Shown here piece by piece: positions 1 to 9,924 of a DNA stretch of 12,321 nt. Position numbers and translations under genes: made by a program. The notes below the pieces were generated by a model, which worked only from the letters and a program-made list of their open reading frames with translations, was not told the origin of the DNA and made no database searches. Within the stretch, counting starts at the first letter, position 1; the number at the start of each line of letters is the position of its first letter. Source of the stretch: an uncultured Clostridia bacterium. GTDB lineage: Bacteria; Bacillota; Clostridia; TANB77; CAG-508. The stretch spans positions 1 to 12,321 of the forward strand of contig CALXZS010000020.1 in assembly GCA_944393305.1 (NCBI GenBank). The letters are read 5' to 3'.

Positions 1-3000
1 AAAACCTTTACTTCAAAAGTGCCTTCATCTTTTAATTTTATTTCATCTACACTTTCTCCATTTAAATACATTTTTACTTGATTATCACTATATTCTAATT
101 CTTCTAATTTTTCTAATTCCTTATTTTTCATTTTTTCATATTTAATATTGTATACTGCTTTTTTCCACTTAAATGTTACTTCAAAATTGTTCCAATCTTT
201 AGGAACACATGGTTTTATTTTCATAATATTGTGCTTTATTTTTATTCCTAAAATATATTCAACTTGCAAAGTATATATCCAACCAGCTGAGCCTGTATAC
301 CAAGTCCAACCTCCACGTCCTGCAAAATTATTTTCGCTAAATATATCTGCTTCTATAACATATGGCTCTACTTTATATTTCATAGCTTGCTCCTCTGTTT
401 TAGCATGCTCAATTGGATTTATCATTTTATACATTTCTATTGTACCTTCACTATTACCTAGCATTGCTTCTGCAATTGCACACCACACAGCTGCATGTGT
501 ATATTGTCCTCCATTTTCTCTCATTCCAGGAGCGTAAGATGCTATATAACCTGGCTTAAATTCTTCGTTTTTAAATGGTGGTGTTAATAATTTTATTAAA
601 TTATTTTCTTTATCTACTAAATATTTATAAGCACTTTCCATTGCAATATATTTTTTATCATTATCTCCTGCATTTGAAATTACTGACCAACTCTGTGAAA
701 TGCCATCCATTTTACATTCTTTATTATTAACACTTCCCAATGTTTTTCCATCATCTGTTGTTGCTCTTTTGAACCATCTTACATCCCATCCGACTGTATT
801 TAGATTTTTCTTTAATTTATTTGCCATATCCATAAGTCTTTCGTATTCATCACTTTTTTCATCTGAACCTATTGTTTTTACATCGACATTTTTATTTTGA
901 GCATTAAGTGCAATTGACGTTTCTTTATTTGCAAACCTTGTTACATGTTTAGAAAGTTCTGCAAATTTGACAAGTATATCATATAAGAAAAATCCTAACC
1001 ATACACTTTCTCCTATACCTTTTTCACCAACACTATTCATACCATCGTTCCAATCTCCACCTTGCATTTTAGGGAATTCCTTAAAATCTAAGCTTCTATT
1101 AATTGCTCGCATACAATGATGATATATACTTTCTTTCTTTTCTGAAGGCAAAAATTTGTCCATATAATCATGTTCATTTTCTTTCAAAGTTCTACCTGAT
1201 ACATATTCTGTTTCTTCTTCTAATATTGAATAATCTCCAGTAAATTCAATATAATTTGCTACTGCATATGGGAGCCATAAAAGGTCGTCTGCATATCTTG
1301 CTCTGATTCCTAATTTACTATCATCATGCCACCAATGTTCTACATCTCCTTCTATAAATTGATGTTTAGAGTGTAGTATAATTTGTTCTCTTAAAATGTT
1401 AGGGTCTAAATATTTCATATTCATTGCGTCTTGAAGCTGATCCCTATACCCTATTGCACCTCCTGATTGATAAAAACCAGATTTTGCATACATTCTTGAT
1501 ACTAAAGCTTGATATACCACCCAACCATTTTGCATTAAGTTGAATGACTCTAAAGGTGTTTTTACTTCTATTTTCTTTACCTTATTAAGCCAATATTCTT
1601 TTACATTTTTAAGTTCTTCTTTTTCTTTTCCTAAATATTTATTTCCAGTTTCTATACATTCCATTTCAGAATCTTCACATCCTAAAATAAGTGTAATATC
1701 CTTTGTTTCTAATGAATCTATATTTACATTTATTATAATTTTTCCGTCTTCTATTTTTATTTGTTCATTACTTGTAATATAGGTATAATAGCCTGAATTT
1801 AAGTTATTTTTAAACAATACCATATTCAAATTTTCTTTGTAAATATAGTTAATTAAATGCTCGTCTGTTCCTCCTAATACTAAATCTAAGTCATATATGA
1901 TTTTTATATTTTTCGCCTCTAAATCTAAATTTTTTAATTTTATCATATTAATTTTCAAGCTATCATTTACTGGAATAAATACAGTAAGCTCTTGTTCTAT
2001 ATTTCTACTTGTATGATTATATATTGAGTATCCAAAACCATAACGAATATAATAATTATGATTATCTTGTTTAGGCGTGGCTCCTATTGACCATGTTTCT
2101 CCATTTTCATTTAGTAAAATTACTTCTGAAGGTTTATCTAATAAAGAATCATTTGTAAATTTTGTTACTCTATTTTCTCTACTATTTTTATACCAAGTAT
2201 ATCCTCCTAAAGATTCAGTTACTACTGTTCCAAATTTTTTATTTGCCATAATATTACACCATACTGCTGGAGTTTTTCTATTTTTATTAACCATTATTAA
2301 ATATTCATTTCCATCTTCTGAAAAACCACCATATCCATTATAGTATAATAATTTTTTATCATCTAATAATGATTTTTCCAGTGGCATTAATTCATTATTT
2401 TGACTATTTATTATTTCGTTTTTATTTTTCTTTTTATTTTGTTTTATTTGAACAAACAATGCTCCTCTTTTAGAATCTACAATTAAATTAGCCCTTGCTT
2501 CAATTACTCTTTTTTCTTCTCTTGGTAAATTTACTATTACTTTTGCATTTCCAATTTGTATATATTCATCTGAAAATACAACTACATCAACCAGAATATT
2601 TTTTATATCAAAATATTCTTTTGCCTTCATAACTTCATTTACCAAATACATATCATTTTTATCTCTTATTTTTACAAGTAATATTGGATTATCTCCTGAA
2701 ATGCCGTATTTCCATATCATTGGATTTGAAAAATCTTGTTCAAAATTATTTACATTATTTTTTCTTTCTGGATATAATAATTTTTCAAGCATTATTTGAT
2801 AAATATCTATATCTTTACCTTTTATTCCTAAATATCTAGTTTCTGCATCTATATGTCCTTTTGCAATTTCAAATACTCTATTTAATATTTCAGAATTTAC
2901 ATATGTTTTTAAATTTCCTTCTGCTTCTTCTTTGCTTTCTCCACAAGCATTTACAACATATAAATTTTTTTGTTCGTCTGGTTTTACTGTTACCATTCTT

Positions 3001-6000
3001 CTCATTGCTATAATTGGATGAATTGTTATTCCAATTTTATTAGTAAATTGAGTTGAATTGCTTACCGCGTCTGGAATACCTAAATTTCCTCTTAATATAA
3101 ACTTTTCTTTATCTATTTCATATTCTAAATCGCCATCTTCATAAACTAAACTTGTTGCAATATAAGTTCTACTATTATTTTCTCCTCTTGGTCTCCTACT
3201 GCAAATAATTCCTTCATCTATTTTTTCATAATCTATAAACATTTTATTAAATGCTGGATGAGAATAAAAATCTCTAAGTTTAGCAAGTATAATATCCATA
3301 TAGCTCGTTATTTCTAGATTAAGAGTGGTATTCCCAGTATTTTTAAGTTCTATACTTCTTATTTCTATTGGTAAATTAGGAACAATTGTAGTTCTTATAA
3401 CTATTGTAATATTGCCATCTTGCAGTGTCACTTTATTTTCTGATGGAGTAAATATTATATTTTCGTTTGGAGTTACTGTGTCAAATATTTTTTTAGAATT
3501 TATATCTTTTATATAAATATGAAAATTGTCTGTAATTACGTCATTTCCAAATTTACTAAAACTACTACCATCATCTTTCATTACGACTGTATATTTTTCA
3601 TTTGCAAGTACATTTATTCCAGAGGTTCTTTGTGTATATTCATTATAATCTTTGTATTTTATTTTTTCTACCTTCTCTTTCTTCTCTTTAGTGATAATTA
3701 CATTATCCGGCATTCTTTCCTCCAATAATATCTCTACACCTTCCATTTCTGGATTTTCCATAAATCTTTTCTGCAAAATATTATTATTTAATAAATTATT
3801 TATTGATGTTAAGATAATTCCTTGGTGATGAGCCATGAAAGTTTTATTTACGGCTTTTCTTGGTTTATAATCTATTGACTCATAGAACCCATATTTTCCT
3901 GCTTTATCTATATTATTTAATATTTTTAAATTTTCTATTGCATCATCTGGTGTAAATGTTAGTGCCATTGCTGTTGAATAAGGACTTACTACAACTTCAT
4001 CTTCTAAACCTCGTTTTAGTCCTAGCCAAGGAACTCCAAAAGTTTTGTATTGATAATTGCCTTTTAAATCCTTATTATTATATGCTGACTCAGATATTCC
4101 CCACGGAATACCTAATTTTTTTGCATATTTTTTCTGGCTGTAAATTGAAAATCTACATGATTCATCTAATAATGTTGTTGGATATGATGGAATATTTATA
4201 GTTGGCATTAAATATTCAAAAGCTGTTCCTCCCCAAGACACAAGTCCTTTATATGGTCCTATCCTTGTTAAAGTTCTGCTCAAATTACTCCAATGTTTAC
4301 TTGGAACATCTTTTTTTGCTATTGCAACTATACTGGTTTGCCTGGCTTCTGTTGCAAGTAAATCATAATATGAATCTGTTAGAATATTATTTTCCACATT
4401 ATAACCTATTGAAAACAATCCAATTTTTGGGTTATATAATTTACTAAAATCTGTATGCTTTATTATATCGTCTACCCTTTTAGCCAAATCTAGTCTACCT
4501 ATATTTTTATTGCATAAGAATTGCTTAACTGTGTATAAATATCCTATAAAATTTCCACTATCAACAGAAGATACATAGAGTGGTTTTACAACATCTTTTG
4601 AATAAATATTATACCAGTTATATAAATGTCCATTCCACTTAGGTAAATTTTCGATAACTTCTATACAATCTTCCAATCTTTTTATTGTGCTTTCTATATC
4701 TTCAAACTTTAAATCATATGCTGAAACTATTGATAAAAGATATAATCCTATGTTAGTTGATGAAGTAATTTCAGTAATTTTCTTTTTTCTATCTGCTTGA
4801 AAGTTATCTGAAGGAAGAGAATTTACAGTATTATCTTTGAAGAATTGCCATGTTTTTTTAGCCTGTTCTAATAAGAAATTTTTGTCTTCTTCTTTAATTT
4901 TATATGTTTTTTCTGAACTGTCACTAATTTTATACATAATATAAGGGGCTATTATCCATAATACTCCTAAAATCCAAAATATAGGATTAGAATTAAGCAA
5001 AAATATTATTCCTAAAATTGGATTTGCAATCATAGATATATAATAGTCTTTTAGTTTAACATTTTTATTTCTTTCCGCTTCTTCTGCTGTAATCCATTCT
5101 AACATAAAAGCATGTGAAATTTTCATTCTATAAATACTTTTAATAACTGCATTTATTTCTAAATACGCTTTATCTGGTAACAAACTTAGATCTATTAAAA
5201 ATTTATAAATACATGAGCGTAATTTTGAAAACTTTTTTACTATAAAATCTTGTTTATCATCTGTTGCATTTAGTAAAATTTCAAGTAATTTAATAATAGT
5301 AGGAAATACTATAAAAAATATTGCTAGAGTAATTAAACCAGCTATATTATCCTTTATAAACAAAGTTATTAAAAATATTGCTATTAATATGCTCATTTCA
5401 AAAAAAGCGTTTAAATCTCTTACTATATTATCTAATATTTTATATTTAGATAATATATTAAGAGTTGATTTTAGCCATGGTAGGACTTGCACATCTCCTC
5501 TTATCCATCTATGACGTCTAACTTTATATGCTAAATAATTTGAAGGATACCCATCCATAAGCACAATATCTGATGCGAGTCCACATCTCAAAAAGCTTCC
5601 TTCTAATAAATCATGACTTAAAACTGTATTTTCAGGTATTGAATCCTTTAATACATCATTGAATATTTCTAAATCATATATTCCTTTACCAGTATAAATT
5701 CCTTCATCAAAATTATCTTGGTATATATCTGAAATGGCATTTGTATAAAGGTCAGTTCCTCCTTCTCCTGCAAATAGTCTTGTAAATATATTTCTTCTTT
5801 CATCTAAAATATTTACTCCTATTCTTGGTTGTATTATAGCATGACCTTTATTTACTGTATTAGTCATCTTGTTTATTTCAGGTTGATCTAAAATATGTGC
5901 CATTGCACCAACTAACTTTTCTGCTGTGTTTAATACTAATTTAGTATCACTATCTAATGTAATTATATATTTTATCTTAGGTATTTCTTTAAATGTATTT

Positions 6001-7676
6001 GCCCTAAATTCGTTTTTTCCAGTTAAAAGAAATTCGTTTAGCTGATTTAACATTCCTCTTTTTCTTTCCCAGCCCATGTAGCATCTTTCACCACTACACC
6101 ATTCTCTTTTTCTGTAAATAAAATTAAAAATATTTCCATACTTTTTGTTTAACTCTCGGACACATTCTTGACCTTTTTTTATAATAAGTTCATCCTTTTC
6201 CTTTTTCTCAATCTTTTCACTACTGCAATCTCCTAAAAGTGTAAAATATAAATTTGGTCCTATATTTGCTAAATAATACACTTCTAATTTTTTCATCATT
6301 TTTTCTACATCTTCTGCATTTTTTAATAAAACAGGTATAACACACATTGTAGTATATTCTTCTGGAATTCCTTTATCTCCAAAGTCAATTTTAGGAAGCA
6401 TTTTAGGTTTTACTATTTTACTTAAAAGATATTGCATAAATTGAGTTACAACGTTTTGCATTGGTATAAAACTTAATATTGCTAGAATTATAGACTTTGT
6501 TGCAATAAGCAAAGTAAATAGTATGGTAAAAAAGTAAATTGAAAATACATATAATTTTGATTTTGTGTCATGATTAAACTTTATAATTTTTTTATTTAAT
6601 AAATTTTCAATTAAAATATTCTTTCCTTCTGAAACAATATAATAACCAATATGTCCTTCTTTACCTTCTTTTTCTTTTGAGAATTCAAAACATTTATTAG
6701 CAATGTATACTTCTGAAGAATGAGTTTTTTTTGCGATTTTTTGTATTTCTGAACGATATAATGATTTAGATTGATAATCCATTTTTTTATATATTTCATC
6801 TTTTTCTAAAATTCTTTCTACTATACTTACATTTTCAAAAATATCTATGATATTAATTCTTGTTATTGTTTTTATGCTCGCAATACAATTTTTCATTGAA
6901 ACTCTTTTTAATGCTATGTCAAAATGTTCTTTATTTATTATGTCTGAAACAGATAATCCATGCTTTAAAGCTTGTTCTTCCAATATTTCTAAATATGCAT
7001 TTCCCTTTTCTCCATACATTCTAAGTCTATATGACATATACTCTATGAATGGATATAAATCTATGTCTAATTTAATTTTCTTTCTATTTTTATTTTCAAT
7101 TATTCTTTCTACCATATCTTCAACCTTATACTTCTGCATTTGTGAAGAAAATATTTTTTCAGAAATACTTCTAATTTTTTCAATAATAGAAATATTTAGA
7201 AAAGTTCCCATATCCCATATTTCATCCATTAGTAAGTTTTTTTGTGTTTGATATGCCATCAAATATTCTTTTATTTCATCTTCTTCTATTCTTCCATCTG
7301 TATTCATAACAATTTCATTGCATAACACAAATATCCTGGCAAATCCAGCAAAATTTCCTGTTGCAATTCTCGGAAATTTTTTATATTTTTCCTTTGACAA
7401 ATTTTTTTGTATTGTTCTTACAGTTTTTTCTATAAGATAATAATTATCTAATAACCACTCTCCTGCTGGATGAATTGGAATTCCTAATTTTACATGTTCG
7501 TTTAATAACGTATATATTAGTGATATATACTCAAAATTTTCCAACACTCTTGGTATTGGATAAGTATTAAGGTCAGATGTTTCTTTTATTACATTATCTG
7601 ATGCAAGTTTTGCTAAATATTCTTTTAATTGTTTTTTATCTAATACTGTTTCCTTAGCATTTAAAATCTGATACAT
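1..7676 (-). CDS. Cyclic beta-1,2-glucan synthase (GT84 / cyclisation domain / GH94), 3' end cut by window edge
   Basis: Large membrane enzyme that polymerises UDP-glucose into beta-1,2-glucan, cyclises it and trims it by phosphorolysis (roles known from NdvB/Cgs homologues). I read 2558 codons from ATG at 7676 to the edge without a stop. Seen in order: PAGEWLLDN at residues 70-78; two hydrophobic segments near 375-410; GT core with LDSDT (574-578, metal/UDP-sugar binding) and RRHRW (720-724, QxxRW-like); hydrophobic segments near 760-800 and 880-917; central domain with SVDSGN (near 1040), LVSWGGTAFEYLMPT, IPWGISESAYN and MAHHQG (near 1281), the region recently classed as GH189; GH94 part with TWYKNSREN (near 1828), GFYQSGGAIGYRDQ (near 2067), EGDVEHWWH (near 2109), the catalytic GGDWNDGMN (near 2206), ENGGQYTHAA (near 2387) and WYTGSAGW (near 2459). 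The last visible residues resemble the family C-terminus, so little is missing. The start is the first ATG in frame; GGGGAG lies 13 nt upstream, a somewhat long spacing. Confidence 0.95.
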   Translation of the reverse strand, partial: MYQILNAKETVLDKKQLKEYLAKLASDNVIKETSDLNTYPIPRVLENFEYISLIYTLLNEHVKLGIPIHPAGEWLLDNYYLIEKTVRTIQKNLSKEKYKKFPRIATGNFAGFARIFVLCNEIVMNTDGRIEEDEIKEYLMAYQTQKNLLMDEIWDMGTFLNISIIEKIRSISEKIFSSQMQKYKVEDMVERIIENKNRKKIKLDIDLYPFIEYMSYRLRMYGEKGNAYLEILEEQALKHGLSVSDIINKEHFDIALKRVSMKNCIASIKTITRINIIDIFENVSIVERILEKDEIYKKMDYQSKSLYRSEIQKIAKKTHSSEVYIANKCFEFSKEKEGKEGHIGYYIVSEGKNILIENLLNKKIIKFNHDTKSKLYVFSIYFFTILFTLLIATKSIILAILSFIPMQNVVTQFMQYLLSKIVKPKMLPKIDFGDKGIPEEYTTMCVIPVLLKNAEDVEKMMKKLEVYYLANIGPNLYFTLLGDCSSEKIEKKEKDELIIKKGQECVRELNKKYGNIFNFIYRKREWCSGERCYMGWERKRGMLNQLNEFLLTGKNEFRANTFKEIPKIKYIITLDSDTKLVLNTAEKLVGAMAHILDQPEINKMTNTVNKGHAIIQPRIGVNILDERRNIFTRLFAGEGGTDLYTNAISDIYQDNFDEGIYTGKGIYDLEIFNDVLKDSIPENTVLSHDLLEGSFLRCGLASDIVLMDGYPSNYLAYKVRRHRWIRGDVQVLPWLKSTLNILSKYKILDNIVRDLNAFFEMSILIAIFLITLFIKDNIAGLITLAIFFIVFPTIIKLLEILLNATDDKQDFIVKKFSKLRSCIYKFLIDLSLLPDKAYLEINAVIKSIYRMKISHAFMLEWITAEEAERNKNVKLKDYYISMIANPILGIIFLLNSNPIFWILGVLWIIAPYIMYKISDSSEKTYKIKEEDKNFLLEQAKKTWQFFKDNTVNSLPSDNFQADRKKKITEITSSTNIGLYLLSIVSAYDLKFEDIESTIKRLEDCIEVIENLPKWNGHLYNWYNIYSKDVVKPLYVSSVDSGNFIGYLYTVKQFLCNKNIGRLDLAKRVDDIIKHTDFSKLYNPKIGLFSIGYNVENNILTDSYYDLLATEARQTSIVAIAKKDVPSKHWSNLSRTLTRIGPYKGLVSWGGTAFEYLMPTINIPSYPTTLLDESCRFSIYSQKKYAKKLGIPWGISESAYNNKDLKGNYQYKTFGVPWLGLKRGLEDEVVVSPYSTAMALTFTPDDAIENLKILNNIDKAGKYGFYESIDYKPRKAVNKTFMAHHQGIILTSINNLLNNNILQKRFMENPEMEGVEILLEERMPDNVIITKEKKEKVEKIKYKDYNEYTQRTSGINVLANEKYTVVMKDDGSSFSKFGNDVITDNFHIYIKDINSKKIFDTVTPNENIIFTPSENKVTLQDGNITIVIRTTIVPNLPIEIRSIELKNTGNTTLNLEITSYMDIILAKLRDFYSHPAFNKMFIDYEKIDEGIICSRRPRGENNSRTYIATSLVYEDGDLEYEIDKEKFILRGNLGIPDAVSNSTQFTNKIGITIHPIIAMRRMVTVKPDEQKNLYVVNACGESKEEAEGNLKTYVNSEILNRVFEIAKGHIDAETRYLGIKGKDIDIYQIMLEKLLYPERKNNVNNFEQDFSNPMIWKYGISGDNPILLVKIRDKNDMYLVNEVMKAKEYFDIKNILVDVVVFSDEYIQIGNAKVIVNLPREEKRVIEARANLIVDSKRGALFVQIKQNKKKNKNEIINSQNNELMPLEKSLLDDKKLLYYNGYGGFSEDGNEYLIMVNKNRKTPAVWCNIMANKKFGTVVTESLGGYTWYKNSRENRVTKFTNDSLLDKPSEVILLNENGETWSIGATPKQDNHNYYIRYGFGYSIYNHTSRNIEQELTVFIPVNDSLKINMIKLKNLDLEAKNIKIIYDLDLVLGGTDEHLINYIYKENLNMVLFKNNLNSGYYTYITSNEQIKIEDGKIIINVNIDSLETKDITLILGCEDSEMECIETGNKYLGKEKEELKNVKEYWLNKVKKIEVKTPLESFNLMQNGWVVYQALVSRMYAKSGFYQSGGAIGYRDQLQDAMNMKYLDPNILREQIILHSKHQFIEGDVEHWWHDDSKLGIRARYADDLLWLPYAVANYIEFTGDYSILEEETEYVSGRTLKENEHDYMDKFLPSEKKESIYHHCMRAINRSLDFKEFPKMQGGDWNDGMNSVGEKGIGESVWLGFFLYDILVKFAELSKHVTRFANKETSIALNAQNKNVDVKTIGSDEKSDEYERLMDMANKLKKNLNTVGWDVRWFKRATTDDGKTLGSVNNKECKMDGISQSWSVISNAGDNDKKYIAMESAYKYLVDKENNLIKLLTPPFKNEEFKPGYIASYAPGMRENGGQYTHAAVWCAIAEAMLGNSEGTIEMYKMINPIEHAKTEEQAMKYKVEPYVIEADIFSENNFAGRGGWTWYTGSAGWIYTLQVEYILGIKIKHNIMKIKPCVPKDWNNFEVTFKWKKAVYNIKYEKMKNKELEKLEELEYSDNQVKMYLNGESVDEIKLKDEGTFEVKV

Positions 7677-7741
7677 ACAAAAAATTCCACTCCCCGTAAC
7701 ATGTTTTACACATATTGTTTCCGGTTTGTGGATAAATATAC

Positions 7742-8410
7742 TTATATTTTCATACTCTTTAAAACATTTTTTTGATTTTCTGTTAATCTATATGATTCAA
7801 GTGACTTTTGAATAGATTTATTATATATAAATTTATCTACATTATTTTTATTCATATGCTCAAATTCAATTTTTGTTTTTTCAAAGAAATTTATAAAACA
7901 ATAAGAATATGCCCATGCAATTGCCATTTTTGCATAATAACCTTCGTGTTTAATATTTTTTAGTATTTTCAATACTTTGTCAATATATTCATCATTGATA
8001 TAATAATCTAAAATAATAACTACCGCAAATCTAATTTCAAATTCTTTCTTAGATTTTAAATATTTATGCAAAAATTGCCACATTTTGTCTCTATTATTCT
8101 TTATTTTCTTTAAGCCCGCACAAAAAGTATCACAAATTGCCCAATTATTAATTAGTGGAATAAAGTTTTCTATTTTTTCAAAATCTAATTTTTTCTCCAT
8201 TCCAATTAGCATGCCTTTGAGCATAATTTCTTCATAATAATTATTTGGAATAGAGGCTATGTCTACTTTTCCATTAATTTTCTTTGCATAATTTCTAAGT
8301 ATTGGAATTCTAATTCCTATAATATTATTTACTCCTGGACATAAGCTTTTTTGAAATTTTTTATATTTCTCATCTGCTAATTCAAATAAATCCTGTTTTA
8401 TATCTATCAT
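7742..8410 (-). CDS. AlkD-like DNA alkylation repair enzyme (DNA glycosylase, HEAT-like repeats)
   Basis: Small all-helical protein of the DNA_alkylation (AlkD) family, which removes positively charged alkylated purines such as 3- and 7-methyl bases. Counted from the upstream ATG at 8422 it has 226 residues: IGIRIPILRNYAKK at 35-48, NNWAICDTF around 92-100, FEIRFAVVIILDYY around 128-141 and YYAKMAIAWA around 162-171. W94, D98, R131 and W170 match the Bacillus cereus AlkD residues W109, D113, R148 and W187; the W-D and R-W spacings are identical and the D-R spacing is two shorter. I prefer the second ATG at 8410 (222 residues), because GGAG sits 6 nt before it while the ATG at 8422 has no clear ribosome binding site. 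It follows the phosphatase gene after about 95 bp and precedes the glucan synthase by 65 bp. No functional link to either is evident. Confidence 0.9.
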   Translation of the reverse strand: MIDIKQDLFELADEKYKKFQKSLCPGVNNIIGIRIPILRNYAKKINGKVDIASIPNNYYEEIMLKGMLIGMEKKLDFEKIENFIPLINNWAICDTFCAGLKKIKNNRDKMWQFLHKYLKSKKEFEIRFAVVIILDYYINDEYIDKVLKILKNIKHEGYYAKMAIAWAYSYCFINFFEKTKIEFEHMNKNNVDKFIYNKSIQKSLESYRLTENQKNVLKSMKI

Positions 8411-8474
8411 TGTTTGCTCCATCTATTCTTAACATTTCAGCTATATATATCAATATACATTTTTTCACATTTCA

Positions 8475-8496
8475 CTGCGCAAGTCGCCTTTGGCTC
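8475..8496. other. GC-rich island in the gap between the phosphatase and AlkD genes
   Basis: A 22-bp stretch with 14 G/C (about 64%) in an otherwise very AT-rich gap. It contains two adjacent tiny dyads, GCG-CAAGT-CGC and GCC-TTT-GGC, and no reading frame. It is not followed by a T-run on the minus strand, so it is not a standard terminator. It could be a copy of a short dispersed repeat; one copy alone cannot show that. Confidence 0.3.
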
Positions 8497-8505
8497 TATT
8501 TATTT

Positions 8506-9225
8506 TTAGATTTTTGGTCTGAACCTAAATAAAATTTCATCTATCGTTTTTTTGTATTCTTTTAATACTGGTATTGCATCTTCATCTTCCCATTCACTAT
8601 TTATTATGTCACTAATCATAACTTTCATATCTAATAATTTAGATGAAAGTGCTAAATATTCTGATACTTTTACTTTTTCTGGTACTATTTGTGTATACTG
8701 GTATATTTTATCTTCAATTAAAGTTATAATCTCATTTTTGCTTAGTTCTTGCTCATTCAAGTCAATTTTATATTTTTTTATTATACTATCTAACAATGAT
8801 GTGCACCCTTCTAATATGTCGTCATAGGCTTTTGAAAAATTACCAGTATACCAAGGGTCTGCAATATCTCTTGGATTTTCAGTAAAGTCTAATAGCATAT
8901 GCACTTTATGTTTAGGGTCATCTCCTATTATTTTCATTATATTACTTATATTGCTTTCATCCATGCCTATAATATAATCTGAATAAATATAATCAGATTT
9001 AGATAACCTTTTTGCTTTCCTTTTCTTATATGGAATTCCTTTTTCGTCTAGTTTCATTTTAGCTTCTATGTGCATATCTTGCCCAAATGTTTCATAAGAT
9101 GTGCTAACAGACCTAACTGAAATATATGATGATAAATCTTTTTTATTTATTAAATCTTTTAATATAAATTCAGCCATTGGTGAACGGCATATATTTCCTA
9201 AGCAAACAAATAAAACTCTAATCAT
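8506..9225 (-). CDS. Low-molecular-weight protein tyrosine phosphatase with C-terminal extension
   Basis: Cytoplasmic cysteine phosphatase of the LMW-PTP family, acting on phosphotyrosine (or phosphoarginine) proteins. The P-loop CLGNICRSPMAE starts at catalytic Cys8 with Arg14, and the general acid Asp123 lies in ADPWYTGNF. Residues 1 to about 152 cover a normal family member (usually 140-165 residues). About 87 more residues follow, charged and predicted helical, with no motif I recognise. AAAGGA lies 6 nt before the ATG. The start is 16 bp from the end of the metallo-hydrolase gene, so the two are cotranscribed. In Firmicutes such enzymes often oppose tyrosine kinases of polysaccharide export; a link to the glucan synthase downstream is only a guess. 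Confidence 0.93.
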   Translation of the reverse strand: MIRVLFVCLGNICRSPMAEFILKDLINKKDLSSYISVRSVSTSYETFGQDMHIEAKMKLDEKGIPYKKRKAKRLSKSDYIYSDYIIGMDESNISNIMKIIGDDPKHKVHMLLDFTENPRDIADPWYTGNFSKAYDDILEGCTSLLDSIIKKYKIDLNEQELSKNEIITLIEDKIYQYTQIVPEKVKVSEYLALSSKLLDMKVMISDIINSEWEDEDAIPVLKEYKKTIDEILFRFRPKI

Positions 9226-9241
9226 AAAAATTCCTTTCTTT

Positions 9242-9868
9242 CTATAAGTGGGGTAAAAGTATTTTTACTTCTTTATTTTTTACTAAATTTTTAAAGTTTT
9301 GACCATCTTCTTTGGTTCCGGCAACGCTACCATAATGTGTTGGTATGATAATTTTGGCATTTAAAACATTTGCTAGTTCTGCTGCTTCTTTATAATTCAT
9401 AGTATAAGTTCCTCCTACTGGAAGAAATGCATAATCTGCTTTTATATCTTGTATTTCTGAAATATTATCAGTATCTCCAGCAATATAATATGTTTTATTT
9501 TCTAAAGTAATTATATAACCTACCCATCTATTCTCTTTTGGATGGAATTGCTTGTTTATATTATATGCATAAGTTGTTTCGAATTTAATATCATCAATCT
9601 GATAATTTTCTGCTGGTGTTACTATTTTTATATTTTCTTCGTTAAAAAGTTTTAATGCATCACTCTTTGCACTTTTTTCAATTATTAATTTTGTGTGTTT
9701 ATTCATAATTTTTTTGATGTCTTCTGGTGAAAAATGATCATAATGAGAATGTGTGCAAAATACATAATCTGCATCATGTAATTCATTTTCAATTCTAAAT
9801 GGGTCTATATAAATAACTTTTTCCCCTGATATTCTTATGCTATTATTGCAATTTACTTCTATGTTCAT
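9242..9868 (-). CDS. Metallo-beta-lactamase-fold hydrolase (UlaG-like / Lactamase_B_3 group)
   Basis: Predicted cytoplasmic metal-dependent hydrolase of 208 residues, normal for compact members of this group. The metal ligands are visible: HSHYDH at residues 40-45 (HxHxDH), GDTD at 131-134 and His178 in IPTHYGS. The strand IYIDPF (19-24) is typical of the UlaG-like branch. The substrate cannot be told from sequence; the branch holds lactonases, phosphodiesterases and many uncharacterised proteins. AAGGA precedes the ATG by about 10 nt. It is the first gene of a tight pair with the tyrosine phosphatase. A candidate promoter and a 20-bp inverted repeat lie in the 98-bp gap upstream. Confidence 0.88.
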   Translation of the reverse strand: MNIEVNCNNSIRISGEKVIYIDPFRIENELHDADYVFCTHSHYDHFSPEDIKKIMNKHTKLIIEKSAKSDALKLFNEENIKIVTPAENYQIDDIKFETTYAYNINKQFHPKENRWVGYIITLENKTYYIAGDTDNISEIQDIKADYAFLPVGGTYTMNYKEAAELANVLNAKIIIPTHYGSVAGTKEDGQNFKNLVKNKEVKILLPHL

Positions 9869-9904
9869 ATTAAATCATTCCTTGTATAATATATTTAGTT
9901 TTTT

Positions 9905-9924
9905 AAAGTTTACCCATAAACTTT
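9905..9924. repeat. Perfect inverted repeat in the leader of the metallo-hydrolase gene
   Basis: Two 8-base arms, AAAGTTTA and TAAACTTT, flank the 4-base loop CCCA. On the minus strand it lies about 36 nt before the ATG of the metallo-hydrolase gene and just downstream of a possible -10 (TATAAT read on minus, 9933-9938; -35-like ATGAAA at 9957-9962, 18-bp spacer, weak). The position suggests an operator or a leader hairpin. It lacks a T-run on the minus strand and is almost GC-free, so it is unlikely to be a terminator for these genes. AT-rich palindromes arise easily by chance in this sequence. Confidence 0.35.

Noticed and set aside
148..7251. Plus-strand and alternative minus-strand open frames of 60-134 codons across 1-7676
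   Set aside because: All lie opposite or out of frame with the continuous glucan synthase frame, which carries family motifs from end to end. The frames are products of low GC.
8552..8827. Plus-strand frame of 91 codons opposite the phosphatase gene
   Set aside because: Antisense shadow; the minus strand encodes a clear LMW-PTP, and no ribosome binding site or motif supports the plus frame.
9905..9924. Inverted repeat as terminator of the NUDIX gene
   Set aside because: No T-run follows on the minus strand and the stem has almost no GC.
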